Origin: JANLQX01 sp031406385
GTDB taxonomy: Bacteria; Actinomycetota; Acidimicrobiia; Acidimicrobiales; JANYDT01
NCBI GenBank assembly: GCA_031406385.1
Contig: JANOHI010000142.1
Location: 1 to 51,672, forward strand
Direction of reading: 5' to 3'
DNA length: 51,672 nt
Shown piece after piece: positions 25,918 through 33,102 of this stretch. How positions within the stretch are numbered: position 1 is the stretch's first letter; each line of letters begins with the position of its first letter. The notes beneath the pieces are model-generated. The model did no database searches and had not been told where the DNA came from. It saw only the letters and a program-made list of their open reading frames with translations. A program made the position numbers and the translations under genes.

Positions 25918-26238
25918 TCAGCCGCCGGGAGGGGTATAGCCGATCGTCATCTTGGCGGCGGCGTCCACTTGCTCGGGCGTGAGGAGCGTGACCACCTCGG
26001 TCGACGCCCCACCGCTCGCTCCGACCTGCAGTGCAAGGGCGGCGGCGGACACCGTGTCCGGGAGGTCGACGACGAGGAATGCGTCGTGGTCTCCGAGAGC
26101 GAAGTAGAAGCATTCGACGCTCCCGCCGACACCGGCGATTGCTGACGTCACCGAAGCGACGCGGGCACTGCCTCCCTTTGCCAGTAGTCCTTTGATGCCT
26201 TCGACGCTGTAGTTGGCCTTGATAAGGAACTTGGGCAT
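25918..26238 (-). CDS. GYD domain protein
   Basis: A 106-residue protein of the GYD family, small ferredoxin-fold proteins of unknown function: KFLIKANYSVEGIKGLLAKG at the start, then GGSVECFYFALGDHDAFLVV and a C-terminal LTPEQVDAAAKM. Start ATG 26238 has AAGGGA upstream. It is divergent from the crotonase-fold gene across a 158-bp region that holds a perfect CRP-type palindrome, so both may share a regulator. Confidence 0.8.
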   Translation of the reverse strand: MPKFLIKANYSVEGIKGLLAKGGSARVASVTSAIAGVGGSVECFYFALGDHDAFLVVDLPDTVSAAALALQVGASGGASTEVVTLLTPEQVDAAAKMTIGYTPPGG

Positions 26239-26326
26239 TTCTGATTTCCCTTCGTCGTGCCCGCTCGGGCGGGACGTGTGCGGCGCGAGGCCTGCGTTGA
26301 GTGTGCAATCGGACGGCCGCTGTGTC

Positions 26327-26342
26327 TGTGATCTGCATCACA
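26327..26342. promoter_or_regulatory. CRP/FNR-family operator, perfect TGTGA-N6-TCACA
   Basis: TGTGA-TCTGCA-TCACA in the divergent region between the GYD and crotonase genes. It matches the CRP consensus used by actinobacterial CRP/GlxR regulators at all ten defined positions. Its centre (26334.5) is 61.5-62.5 bases before the predicted start of the crotonase transcript, the standard class I activation distance. Confidence 0.75.
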
Positions 26343-26383
26343 CAGCAGTCGACGGCGGGCGTGTCGTGATCGTGTGCTCGGCC

Positions 26384-26389
26384 TACGAT
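26384..26389 (+). promoter_or_regulatory. Putative -10 box for crotonase-fold gene
   Basis: TACGAT, seven bases before ATG 26397, within CCTACGAT. It predicts a leaderless transcript and is spaced correctly from the CRP-type site. Confidence 0.45.
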
Positions 26390-26396
26390 CGTGTTC

Positions 26397-27185
26397 ATGA
26401 ACGATCACCCGCTCGTGCTCGTGGACCTGCCGGCCGATGGCGATTCGATCGCCACGGTCACCCTCAACAACCCCGGCAAGCGAAATGCGCTCTCGTTGGA
26501 GATGATGACTGCGTTGCTCGCCTCCCTTCGGGCAGCGAGCGAGGCCGAGGGTGTTCGGGGCATCATCCTGGCCGCCAACGGGCCGGTCTTCTCGGCCGGT
26601 CACGACTTCTCCGACATGGCCGGCGCCGACCTTCCGTTTCTCCGCAAGCTGCTGTCCACCTGCACCGAGCTGATGACCCTGTTGCAGCAGCTGCCCCAGC
26701 CCGTTCTCGCCAAGGTGCACGCGCTTGCCACGGCCGCCGGTTGTCAGCTCGTCGCCAGTTGCGATCTCGCGATCAGCGCGGAGACCGCGCATTTCGCGCT
26801 TCCCGGTGGGAAGGGCGGGTTGTTCTGCACCACGCCGCTGGTCGCGGTGGCCCGCAACATTGGTCGTAAGCGCGCGTTGGAATTAGCGATGACGGGTGAT
26901 CCGATCGACGCTGCCACCGCCGCCGACTGGGGTCTCATCAACCGTGCGGTTCCCGCCGATGCCCTCGACGACGCCTGCGCCGACCTGCTTCGTCGGGCGA
27001 CGCGTGGTTCTGCGTTCGCCAAAGGGGTTGGCAAGGCCGCGTACTACGCGCAGGTCGATCTGGACCAGCCGCAGGCCTACGCCTACGCCATCGAGGTCAT
27101 GGCGGCCAACGCCGCCGGTGTCGACGGGCAGGAAGGCATCGCCAGCTTTTTGGAGAAGCGCCCGCCCGTGTGGCAGAACCGGTGA
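26397..27185 (+). CDS. Enoyl-CoA hydratase-like protein (ECHDC3-like, crotonase fold)
   Basis: A 262-residue crotonase-fold protein with oxyanion-hole segments (FSAGHDFSDM, ATAAGCQLVASCDLAI) and RALELAMTGDPIDAATAADW. The two catalytic glutamates of classical enoyl-CoA hydratase (in GGGCE and QPE of the rat enzyme, 144 and 164) are Gln (AAGCQ) and Gly (FALPG). The GLFCTTPLVAVAR segment resembles human ECHDC3. It probably binds an acyl-CoA but is unlikely to hydrate by the usual mechanism. ATG 26397 is preferred over GTG 26391. The stop overlaps the next gene's GTG (GTGA). Confidence 0.8.
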   Translation: MNDHPLVLVDLPADGDSIATVTLNNPGKRNALSLEMMTALLASLRAASEAEGVRGIILAANGPVFSAGHDFSDMAGADLPFLRKLLSTCTELMTLLQQLPQPVLAKVHALATAAGCQLVASCDLAISAETAHFALPGGKGGLFCTTPLVAVARNIGRKRALELAMTGDPIDAATAADWGLINRAVPADALDDACADLLRRATRGSAFAKGVGKAAYYAQVDLDQPQAYAYAIEVMAANAAGVDGQEGIASFLEKRPPVWQNR

Positions 27186-28678
27186 GCGTGCCCGCCGTTC
27201 ACCGCCGAAGCGACGATGCCGACCCGGATCCCCGTGATCCCACGCGCATGCACCGATATGACCCGAGCACCGAGGCGCTCGCGCAGGCGGTCGTGCACTA
27301 TGCCCTCGACCGGGTCCGCCTCGATCCTCCTCCGCTCGACGGTCCCCGCTCCAAAGCCGACCTCGACCGTCTGGGCCCGACGATCACCGCCGAGGGGCTC
27401 GGAGGGATGGAGGCGCTTCGGGTGTTCTGCGAGCATCTCGCGCCGGCCACAATCAGCCAGGACCATCCGCGAGCGGTGTCGTTTGTGCCGACGGCCCCGA
27501 CGGAGGCCGCCGTGCTCTTCGATCTCGTGGTCGGCGCGTCGTCGATCTACGCCGGCTCCTGGATGGAGGGTGCCGGGGCGGTCTGGGCGGAGAACCAGGC
27601 GATGCGATGGATCGCCGATCTCGCCGGGTTTCCGGCGACGGCTGGCGGGGTCTTCGTGAGCGGGGGGACGGCCGGCAATCTGAGCGCCCTTGTCACGGCC
27701 CGAGATCTCGCCCAGCGACGGTGGGGCAAGCCACCGACCCGGTGGTATGTGATGGCCGCCGCCGGGGCTCACAGTTCGATCGCATCGGCAGCGAGGGTGA
27801 TGGACGTAGGTGTCATCAAGGTGCCCTCCGACGCGACCGGTCGTCTGCGCGGAGATGATCTCCGCGCCGCCATCCGATCGGCTCGTGCCGAGGGGATCGC
27901 CGTCGGTGATGCGGACCGCAACTCCGGGTTCGCGGCCGACGTGCCAGTCACGCCGAAGGGCATTGTGTTCGCCATTGCCGCCACCGGCGGAACCACGAAC
28001 CTCGGGCTGGTCGACGATCTCGCCGGGGTTGCGGAGATCGCTCGCGACGAGGTCGTGTGGCTGCATGTCGATGGGGCATACGGTGGAGCGGCGCTCGCCG
28101 CGCCGAGCGTCCGCCATCTCTTCGACGGGATCGAAACCGCCGATTCGTTCATCGTCGATCCTCATAAATGGCTCTTTGCCCCGTTCGACTGCTGCGCGCT
28201 GCTCTATCGCGATCCGGCCACGGCCGCGAGAGCGCACACCCAGAGCGCTGAGTACCTCGACGTGCTGCAGGACAACGGCGAGTGGAATCCATCGGACTAT
28301 GCGATGCACCTCACGCGTCGGGCCCGTGGTCTTCCGCTGTGGTACTCGCTGGCCATGCACGGGACCATCGCCTATACCGACGCCATCGAAGCGGCTATCG
28401 CCGTCACCCACGAAATCGCTGAAACGATCCGGGCCACGCCACATCTGGAGCTGCTCTTCGAGCCCGAGCTGTCAGTGGTCGTGTTCCGTCGACGCGGATG
28501 GAAAGCCGAGCAGTACCACGCGTGGTCCAGCCGAATGCTGACGGAGCAAAGGGCGTTCTGCGTGCCGACCTCGGTCCCGGGCCCCGACGGATCACCGGAG
28601 ACGGTCCTGCGGTTCTGTGTGGTCAACCCACGCACCACGGCGGACGACCTTCGCGACATCCTCTCGACCTTGGCGTAG
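27182..28678 (+). CDS. PLP-dependent group II decarboxylase-like protein
   Basis: A 498-residue fold-type I PLP enzyme of the aromatic L-amino acid/glutamate decarboxylase family. VSGGTAGNLSALVTARD, HVDGAYGGAA (Asp binding the pyridine nitrogen) and VDPHKWLFAPFDCC (Schiff-base Lys, residue 329) are present, and YSLAMHG and the C-terminal LRFCVVNPRTT match. It probably decarboxylates an amino acid to an amine; substrate unknown. GTG 27182 overlaps the preceding stop (GTGA) and is preferred to GTG 27170. Co-transcription with the crotonase-fold gene is likely, so the CRP-type site may control both. Confidence 0.83.
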   Translation: MSVPAVHRRSDDADPDPRDPTRMHRYDPSTEALAQAVVHYALDRVRLDPPPLDGPRSKADLDRLGPTITAEGLGGMEALRVFCEHLAPATISQDHPRAVSFVPTAPTEAAVLFDLVVGASSIYAGSWMEGAGAVWAENQAMRWIADLAGFPATAGGVFVSGGTAGNLSALVTARDLAQRRWGKPPTRWYVMAAAGAHSSIASAARVMDVGVIKVPSDATGRLRGDDLRAAIRSARAEGIAVGDADRNSGFAADVPVTPKGIVFAIAATGGTTNLGLVDDLAGVAEIARDEVVWLHVDGAYGGAALAAPSVRHLFDGIETADSFIVDPHKWLFAPFDCCALLYRDPATAARAHTQSAEYLDVLQDNGEWNPSDYAMHLTRRARGLPLWYSLAMHGTIAYTDAIEAAIAVTHEIAETIRATPHLELLFEPELSVVVFRRRGWKAEQYHAWSSRMLTEQRAFCVPTSVPGPDGSPETVLRFCVVNPRTTADDLRDILSTLA

Positions 28679-28709
28679 TGCACTGAGTCGTTCCGCGAGG
28701 ATGCACTAC
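28675..28709. other. Inverted repeat after PLP decarboxylase gene
   Basis: GTAGTGCA (28675-28682, covering the stop codon) and TGCACTAC (28702-28709) form an 8-bp inverted repeat with a 19-nt spacer. It may fold in the mRNA; no T-tract follows. Confidence 0.35.
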
Positions 28710-28835
28710 CGGGGTCCATCGGCTCGTCCGGGCTCCTCGATTCCGGACGAAGTTCGGCAGTCAGTAGCTCGGGCTGCTACGTTCACGACGGTCAGTGATC
28801 CACCACCGCGGATCGGAAACGTCAGGGAGAACCAC

Positions 28836-29558
28836 ATGGTCGTCGCCGCTATTGAGCTGTTCCAAAAGGAAGGCATCCTCTGGATCTTCCGTTGGTGGCA
28901 CGTGGTGTTCGGGGTCGCCTGGATCGGCCTTCTCTACTATTTCAACTTCGTACAGGTCCCGTCGTTCCCAACGATGGAAGCAGCGCACCGCAACGGGGCG
29001 ATCGACAAGCTGGTTCCCAGGGCGCTGTGGTACTTCCGTTACGCCGCGTTGGCAACGGCATTGACGGGTCTCGTCATGCTCGCCGTGAAGGCGGGCGACT
29101 ACTTCGATCCGGGCCCCACGCAATACGGTCACGCCGTCTACATGGGCTCGCTGATCGGACTGGTGATGCTCGCGAACGTCTGGCTGGTGATTTGGCCGAA
29201 CCAGAAGATCGTGATCGAGAACGCCCGTGGCCTCCTCGCCGGTAACGCTGCCAACCCGGGTGCGGCCGGGGCTGGCCGAAAGGCGCTCCTTGCATCGCGG
29301 ACGAACGCGATCTTTTCGATCACGATGCTGATGTTCATGACCGGCGCCCAGAACTACTTCGGCGGCGTCAAGCCCTCGATCCCGCTGATCTGGATCGTGG
29401 TGCTCGCCGTGATCATCGTGCTGGAGTTGAGTGCTCTGGGCTACATCGGTGGCATGGAGGGACCGCTGACCAAGCCCCTTGCCTCCCACAAGAACATCGC
29501 CCACATCGGGGTGCCGATCGCCCTCGTGATCCTGATCCTCTGGCAGATCACGTCCTGA
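28836..29558 (+). CDS. Urate hydroxylase PuuD N-terminal domain-like membrane protein
   Basis: A 240-residue membrane protein with about six helices. It starts FRWWHVVFGVAWIGLLYYFN followed by FVQVP, which matches the N-terminal membrane domain of the PuuD-type urate oxidase family (Urate_ox_N). In the full-length PuuD, a cytochrome c domain follows at the C-terminus; here there is none (ends LWQITS) and no CxxCH. Start ATG 28836 has an AGGGAGA Shine-Dalgarno. The frame continues upstream to 28617, but that part overlaps the decarboxylase gene. A secreted cupredoxin follows 205 bp downstream and could be the electron carrier, by inference. Urate as substrate is not shown. Confidence 0.75.
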   Translation: MVVAAIELFQKEGILWIFRWWHVVFGVAWIGLLYYFNFVQVPSFPTMEAAHRNGAIDKLVPRALWYFRYAALATALTGLVMLAVKAGDYFDPGPTQYGHAVYMGSLIGLVMLANVWLVIWPNQKIVIENARGLLAGNAANPGAAGAGRKALLASRTNAIFSITMLMFMTGAQNYFGGVKPSIPLIWIVVLAVIIVLELSALGYIGGMEGPLTKPLASHKNIAHIGVPIALVILILWQITS

Positions 29559-29564
29559 ACGTGT

Positions 29565-29581
29565 CGCCGCGTCGAGCGGCG
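29565..29581 (+). terminator. Short GC hairpin after PuuD-like gene
   Basis: CGCCGC (29565-29570) pairs with GCGGCG (29576-29581) around GTCGA, just after the stop at 29558. No T-tract, so a weak terminator candidate. Confidence 0.35.
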
Positions 29582-29763
29582 TGAACAGGTGCCAAACGAC
29601 GGCCCCGTCGGACATCGGTCCCACGGGGTCGTGTCGCGCCCCGCTCCGAAACGGCGGAATCGCACCGTTCGCTCCGGCAGATGAACATCGTACAATCGAT
29701 CGGTGACGAGGATCACCCTCCCGGCGCTGTCGTAGCTCGGGGAGTCGTGGAAGCATTGTTGGC

Positions 29764-30162
29764 ATGAACGAACGTGACGTGACCGGGGCAGCAATGGAGC
29801 GGGCGGGTCGCGTGGCATGGCGTCGGCGCGGGCGCGTTCTCGGCGTGGGGTTGGCCGTGGCGCTCGGCTTGGGATGTTCGACCGGAGTGCCGGCGGCCCA
29901 GGCGCAGCTCGGCACGACCAAGCCAGTGACCGTCGCTGTCCGCTCGCTCACGTTCGTTCCGAAAAAGGTCGACGCCAAGGTCAAGCAGAAGATCAACTTC
30001 GTTTGGCGCGAGAACGTCGCGCACAACGTCATTTTCGACAAGACGCGCAAGAGCCCGACCCAGAACAAGGGAAGCTGGACGACCAGCTTCGATAAGGCCG
30101 GCACCTACAAGTACAAGTGCACGCTCCACCCGGGCATGGTCGGCGAGATCAAGGTGAAGTAG
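29764..30162 (+). CDS. Secreted cupredoxin (plastocyanin/azurin-like)
   Basis: A 132-residue type 1 copper protein. The N-terminal region has an arginine cluster (WRRRGRVLG) and hydrophobic stretch ending LGLGC (C38), so lipoprotein export, perhaps Tat-like, is possible. Copper ligands are H87 (ENVAHNV), C119, H122 and M125 (KYKCTLHPGM). The protein would carry single electrons outside the membrane. The PuuD-like membrane protein is its nearest upstream neighbour. ATG 29764 is chosen; Met11 is an alternative. The last codons lie inside a tandem duplication that runs into the fdhD tail. Confidence 0.85.
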   Translation: MNERDVTGAAMERAGRVAWRRRGRVLGVGLAVALGLGCSTGVPAAQAQLGTTKPVTVAVRSLTFVPKKVDAKVKQKINFVWRENVAHNVIFDKTRKSPTQNKGSWTTSFDKAGTYKYKCTLHPGMVGEIKVK

Positions 30163-30440
30163 GCGCGGGGTTTTCGGTCGGCGATCCGCTGGACGTGCGT
30201 CCAGAGCGTCGCTGCGTCGCTGCGTCGCTCCACGGGCTGAGTCGGTTGGGCGAGATCAAGGTGCAGTAGGCGCGGGGTTTTCGCTCGGCGATCCGCTGGA
30301 CGTGCGTCCAGAGCGTCGCTGCGTCGCTGCGTCGCTCCACGGCTGCGTCGGTTGGGCGAGATCAAGGTGAAGCCGGCCGGCGGGCGTCGCTCAGTCGGTG
30401 ATCCGGTGGACGTGCGTCCACACCGTCGCGGAGTCGCCCC
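30143..30440. repeat. Tandem duplication spanning cupredoxin end and fdhD end
   Basis: Unit 1 is 30143-30249 (107 bp) and unit 2 is 30250-30355 (106 bp); a third, diverged unit starts at 30356 and runs into the fdhD coding end. Each begins GCGAGATCAAGGTG, the last codons of the cupredoxin gene, and continues with a segment like the last ~45 bp of fdhD (GATCCG-TGGACGTGCGTCCA). The ancestral junction of two convergent genes was therefore copied. This fills the 228 bp between the two genes. Confidence 0.85.
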
Positions 30441-31269
30441 GCACGAAGGTGGCGAGCGTGAGGCCCATCCGATCGGCAGCATCGATGGCGAGATCCGTGG
30501 GCGCGCTTACGGCAGCGATCACGGCGATGCCGGCCATCGCGGCCTTCTGGACGATCTCGAACGACACCCGGCCGCTCACCATCAGCACGTGGTCGGACAG
30601 GGGGAGGCGGCGGTTGATGGCGGCATGGCCGATCACCTTGTCGACGGCATTGTGGCGGCCGACGTCCTCGCGGACGACGACGGCGGTTCCGTCCGGCCGG
30701 AAGAGACCGGCAGCGTGACTCCCCCCCGTTGCGTCGAACGTGCGCTGCTCGGTGCGGAGCCGACCGGGGAGGGCGACCAGCACGCTTCGCTCGATCGTCG
30801 GTCCCCGTTCCGGCGTCATGGTCGGCGTCCTCAGCTCGAGTGCGTCGAGCGAATCGGTGCCGCAGATGCCGCAGCTCGACGAGGTGACGTGGGCGCGTCT
30901 GGACTGACCGCCATGATGGTGGCGGGCAAAGACCGAGACCACGTTGTAGTTCTGGACTGCTCGTTGGGTCGAGGGGTCGCCGTCACCCGCGCGAACGCAG
31001 TACTTCACCTCGGCGAGCTCAACAGGTTGGGGAAGCAGCCCCTCGGTAACGCACCATCCGACGGCAAGCTCGAAGTCGTCGCCCGGTGTGCGCATGGTGA
31101 CGTTCACTGCCGTCGGTTCGACGAGCGGTGAGCCGAGCCGGATCTCGAGCGGTTCCTCGCCGGCTACCCGTTGTTCGCTGCGGACGCGGCCGTCCGGGCT
31201 GATCACCGTCGCCGGGAGTCGGGCGACCTTCGCCCGCCCGCGAGCGGCCACACGGTCGGCACTGGACAT
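30391..31269 (-). CDS. fdhD: Formate dehydrogenase accessory sulfurtransferase FdhD
   Basis: A 292-residue FdhD. In E. coli it moves sulfur from IscS to the molybdenum cofactor of formate dehydrogenase. The conserved cysteine motif SSCGICG (C133, C136) is present, with ELAVGWCVTEGLL, REDVGRHNAVDKVIGHA, SGRVSFEIVQKAAMAG and SAPTDLAIDAADRMGLTL. ATG 31269 is chosen. It lies 14 bp downstream of the uncharacterised gene at 31284 and is the third gene of the selenoprotein operon. A formate dehydrogenase itself is not in the window. The last codons are copied in the neighbouring tandem repeat. Confidence 0.93.
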   Translation of the reverse strand: MSSADRVAARGRAKVARLPATVISPDGRVRSEQRVAGEEPLEIRLGSPLVEPTAVNVTMRTPGDDFELAVGWCVTEGLLPQPVELAEVKYCVRAGDGDPSTQRAVQNYNVVSVFARHHHGGQSRRAHVTSSSCGICGTDSLDALELRTPTMTPERGPTIERSVLVALPGRLRTEQRTFDATGGSHAAGLFRPDGTAVVVREDVGRHNAVDKVIGHAAINRRLPLSDHVLMVSGRVSFEIVQKAAMAGIAVIAAVSAPTDLAIDAADRMGLTLATFVRGDSATVWTHVHRITD

Positions 31270-31283
31270 GCCTCCACCGTAGG

Positions 31284-32372
31284 TCAGGCTTCGGGCAATC
31301 GTCCCGGTATCGCGCAGGCCTGGTCGACGTCGATCTCGACGGTGACGAAGGGGTTGGCGTGGGGCCCGGCGCCCCATGAGGGAAACACGGCCGAGTAGAT
31401 CCCGCCTCCGCCGGCGACGATCACGATGATGTCGTCTGGTCGGGCCGTGGCGTGCACGAGCGTGTCGTCGGCGCCCTGTCCGGCGTAGATGGGGTTGAGG
31501 GCTCGAAGCCGCGATCGCGGATTGGCGGCGCGGGCGTGGAGCGCCTTCTGGATGGAACGTCGGGTGTGTCCCGCACCGGCGAGGGCCTGGGCGTGATCCG
31601 GGTTGAGGGCGACGACCACGGCGCCCTGCCGGAAGAACGCGTTGTTCGATCCGAGATTGGCGATCGTCGCCGCCAGTGAGCCGAGGAGACGGTCCGGGGC
31701 GGACGGATCATCGGCGTCTCCCACCGAGATCACGGAGTGAGGTGGCTCGGTGCCGACGACGGTGACGACGGAGGCCTCGGCGGCGAACCCGAGCGACGCC
31801 GACCACGGCTCCCATGGGCTCTCGTCCTCGTTTTCGGCCAGGACCGCTCCGAACTTCGCTCCGTGACCGAGCAGCGCCATGTCGCTGATGCCGGGGCGGG
31901 CACCACCGATATTCGTCAGGACAAGCCGGACCGCTCGTCCGATCGACGCATTGGCCCGATGACCGGGTCCGAGTGCTCCGAATCCAAAGGCGATTGCGCC
32001 GCACGAGCTTCGGGCCGGGCCGTTCACGATGATCAGCGGACTTATGGCATGCGTGGTGCTCTGCCACTCGGTGGTGTCGAACCGCTCGTCGCAGATCGCC
32101 TTCACTGACGCGATGACCACGGGGAGATGATCCGGCAGGCATCCGGCCATGACGGCGGCGATGCACACCTTCTCCACGGTCGCGACGCCCTGGTTCGGCC
32201 CCACGGCACCGAGGCTGAGGTCCGGGTCGAGGCCGCTGGCGATCACCATCCGCTCCACTCGCTCGGGGGTCGGGATGACGACGGGGAGTCCGTCGGTCTG
32301 GCCGGCCGCGTGGAGTGCTTCCAGAGCAGCCCCCTCGTCCGCCGCGTGGAGCACACCGCTGGCGAAGTTCAT
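31284..32372 (-). CDS. Uncharacterised protein in UGSC selenoprotein operon
   Basis: A 362-residue soluble protein with no family I can name. Visible features are a Leu/Pro-rich start (TDGLPVVIPTPERVERMV), a run with three cysteines (VEKVCIAAVMAGCLP, SVKAICDERF), SPLIIVNGPARSSCGAIAFG, and a C-terminal DDIIVIVAGGGGIYSAVFPSW. Three or four conserved-looking Cys could be redox or metal-binding residues. It sits 49 bp downstream of the selenoprotein gene and 14 bp upstream of fdhD, all leftward, so a function with the UGSC protein is likely. ATG 32372 follows AGGG. It may form a complex with the selenoprotein; that is inference. Confidence 0.7.
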   Translation of the reverse strand: MNFASGVLHAADEGAALEALHAAGQTDGLPVVIPTPERVERMVIASGLDPDLSLGAVGPNQGVATVEKVCIAAVMAGCLPDHLPVVIASVKAICDERFDTTEWQSTTHAISPLIIVNGPARSSCGAIAFGFGALGPGHRANASIGRAVRLVLTNIGGARPGISDMALLGHGAKFGAVLAENEDESPWEPWSASLGFAAEASVVTVVGTEPPHSVISVGDADDPSAPDRLLGSLAATIANLGSNNAFFRQGAVVVALNPDHAQALAGAGHTRRSIQKALHARAANPRSRLRALNPIYAGQGADDTLVHATARPDDIIVIVAGGGGIYSAVFPSWGAGPHANPFVTVEIDVDQACAIPGRLPEA

Positions 32373-32421
32373 GGGCGTGCCCTGCGTGCGCAAGAGATTG
32401 CTGGGGCGGTGGTTGGCGTGG

Positions 32422-32958
32422 TCATCGGCGGCTCCACAACGCATGAAGGATCGAAGGTGCAATTGCTGCGGCGATCTCCGCCATGCGGTCGGCGCCGGTA
32501 CCGGCCACTGGGTGAGGCAGTTCGAGTCGGGGTATGTCGGGCATGCCGGCCGAGCGGGCCACGAAGTCGCCCTGGGGCCAGAACACCGTGGTCACGAGTG
32601 CGACGGCCGGGCGGTTGTTGCGGGCGAAGAGGATGCCGTCACGCACGGTGCCGGAGGTGCAACTGCCTCAATGACCGTAGGACGTGACGACGGCTTCGCA
32701 TTCGTCGGTCATGCGGGCCAGCACTTGATCGGACACCACTGCGGATGCGTTGGGCTTCGCGTAGCGCCGCACGACAGTGCCCGCCGGCGCGACAGCGAGA
32801 AGGGCGCGCTCCACGTGATCGAGGAACACGATGGAGTCAGGGAAGCCGTTGGCGAGCAAGCCGATAGTCGCCGAGTAGCCGCCCGGAAGCGATGCGACGA
32901 CGTATGGCTCGACCCTCAAGCCCGGTGCCGATGAGGGATCGAGGTAGATGGTCGTCAT
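32422..32958 (-). CDS. UGSC family selenoprotein (UGA at 32668-32670 read as Sec)
   Basis: A 178-residue protein in which codon 97 is TGA. Upstream of it the frame ends ...VVTSYGH. Downstream it continues without a break GSCTSGTVRDGI to a real stop at 32422-32424, giving 81 further residues. The motif around the UGA reads H-U-G-S-C-T, the signature after which the UGSC (seleno)protein family is named; U and the Cys three residues later can form a UxxC redox pair. ATG 32958 has a strong AGGAGGAG Shine-Dalgarno. A hairpin just after the UGA looks like a bacterial SECIS. Standard translation would give a 96-residue stub and a headless ORF. Function of the family is not known to me; redox chemistry is likely. 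Confidence 0.85.
32638..32663 (-). promoter_or_regulatory. Candidate bacterial SECIS element
   Basis: Starting 5 nt after the UGA, GTT-GCAC pairs with GTGC-(GT)-GAC around a 10-nt loop CTCCGGCACC, a 7-bp stem with a 2-nt bulge (one G-U pair). The loop GG lies 16-17 nt after the UGA, the range expected for SelB binding in bacteria. Folded by eye. Confidence 0.5.
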
Positions 32959-33091
32959 GGAAGTGCTCCTCCTGTTGGAGTCCGGTTGGTCCTCGCCCTC
33001 GGGTCGCCGCAACCGGGCATCGTAGGGAACCTCGGACCATTCTGCCCAACCCGAAAGCGTCCGGCCTTGGCGTTGCCGGGCGACTCGGCCG

Positions 33092-33097
33092 TACGCT
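33092..33097 (+). promoter_or_regulatory. Putative -10 box for SnoaL-like gene
   Basis: TACGCT, five bases before ATG 33103, with the TAnnnT pattern seen before several other genes here. It predicts a leaderless or near-leaderless mRNA, in the 144-bp divergent region with the selenoprotein gene. Confidence 0.3.
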
Positions 33098-33102
33098 CGG
33101 TC

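Noticed and set aside
30105..30482. Minus-strand ORF across the cupredoxin/fdhD repeat
   Set aside because: Its apparent length comes from the tandem repeat copying the end of the fdhD frame; it has no start signal or family.
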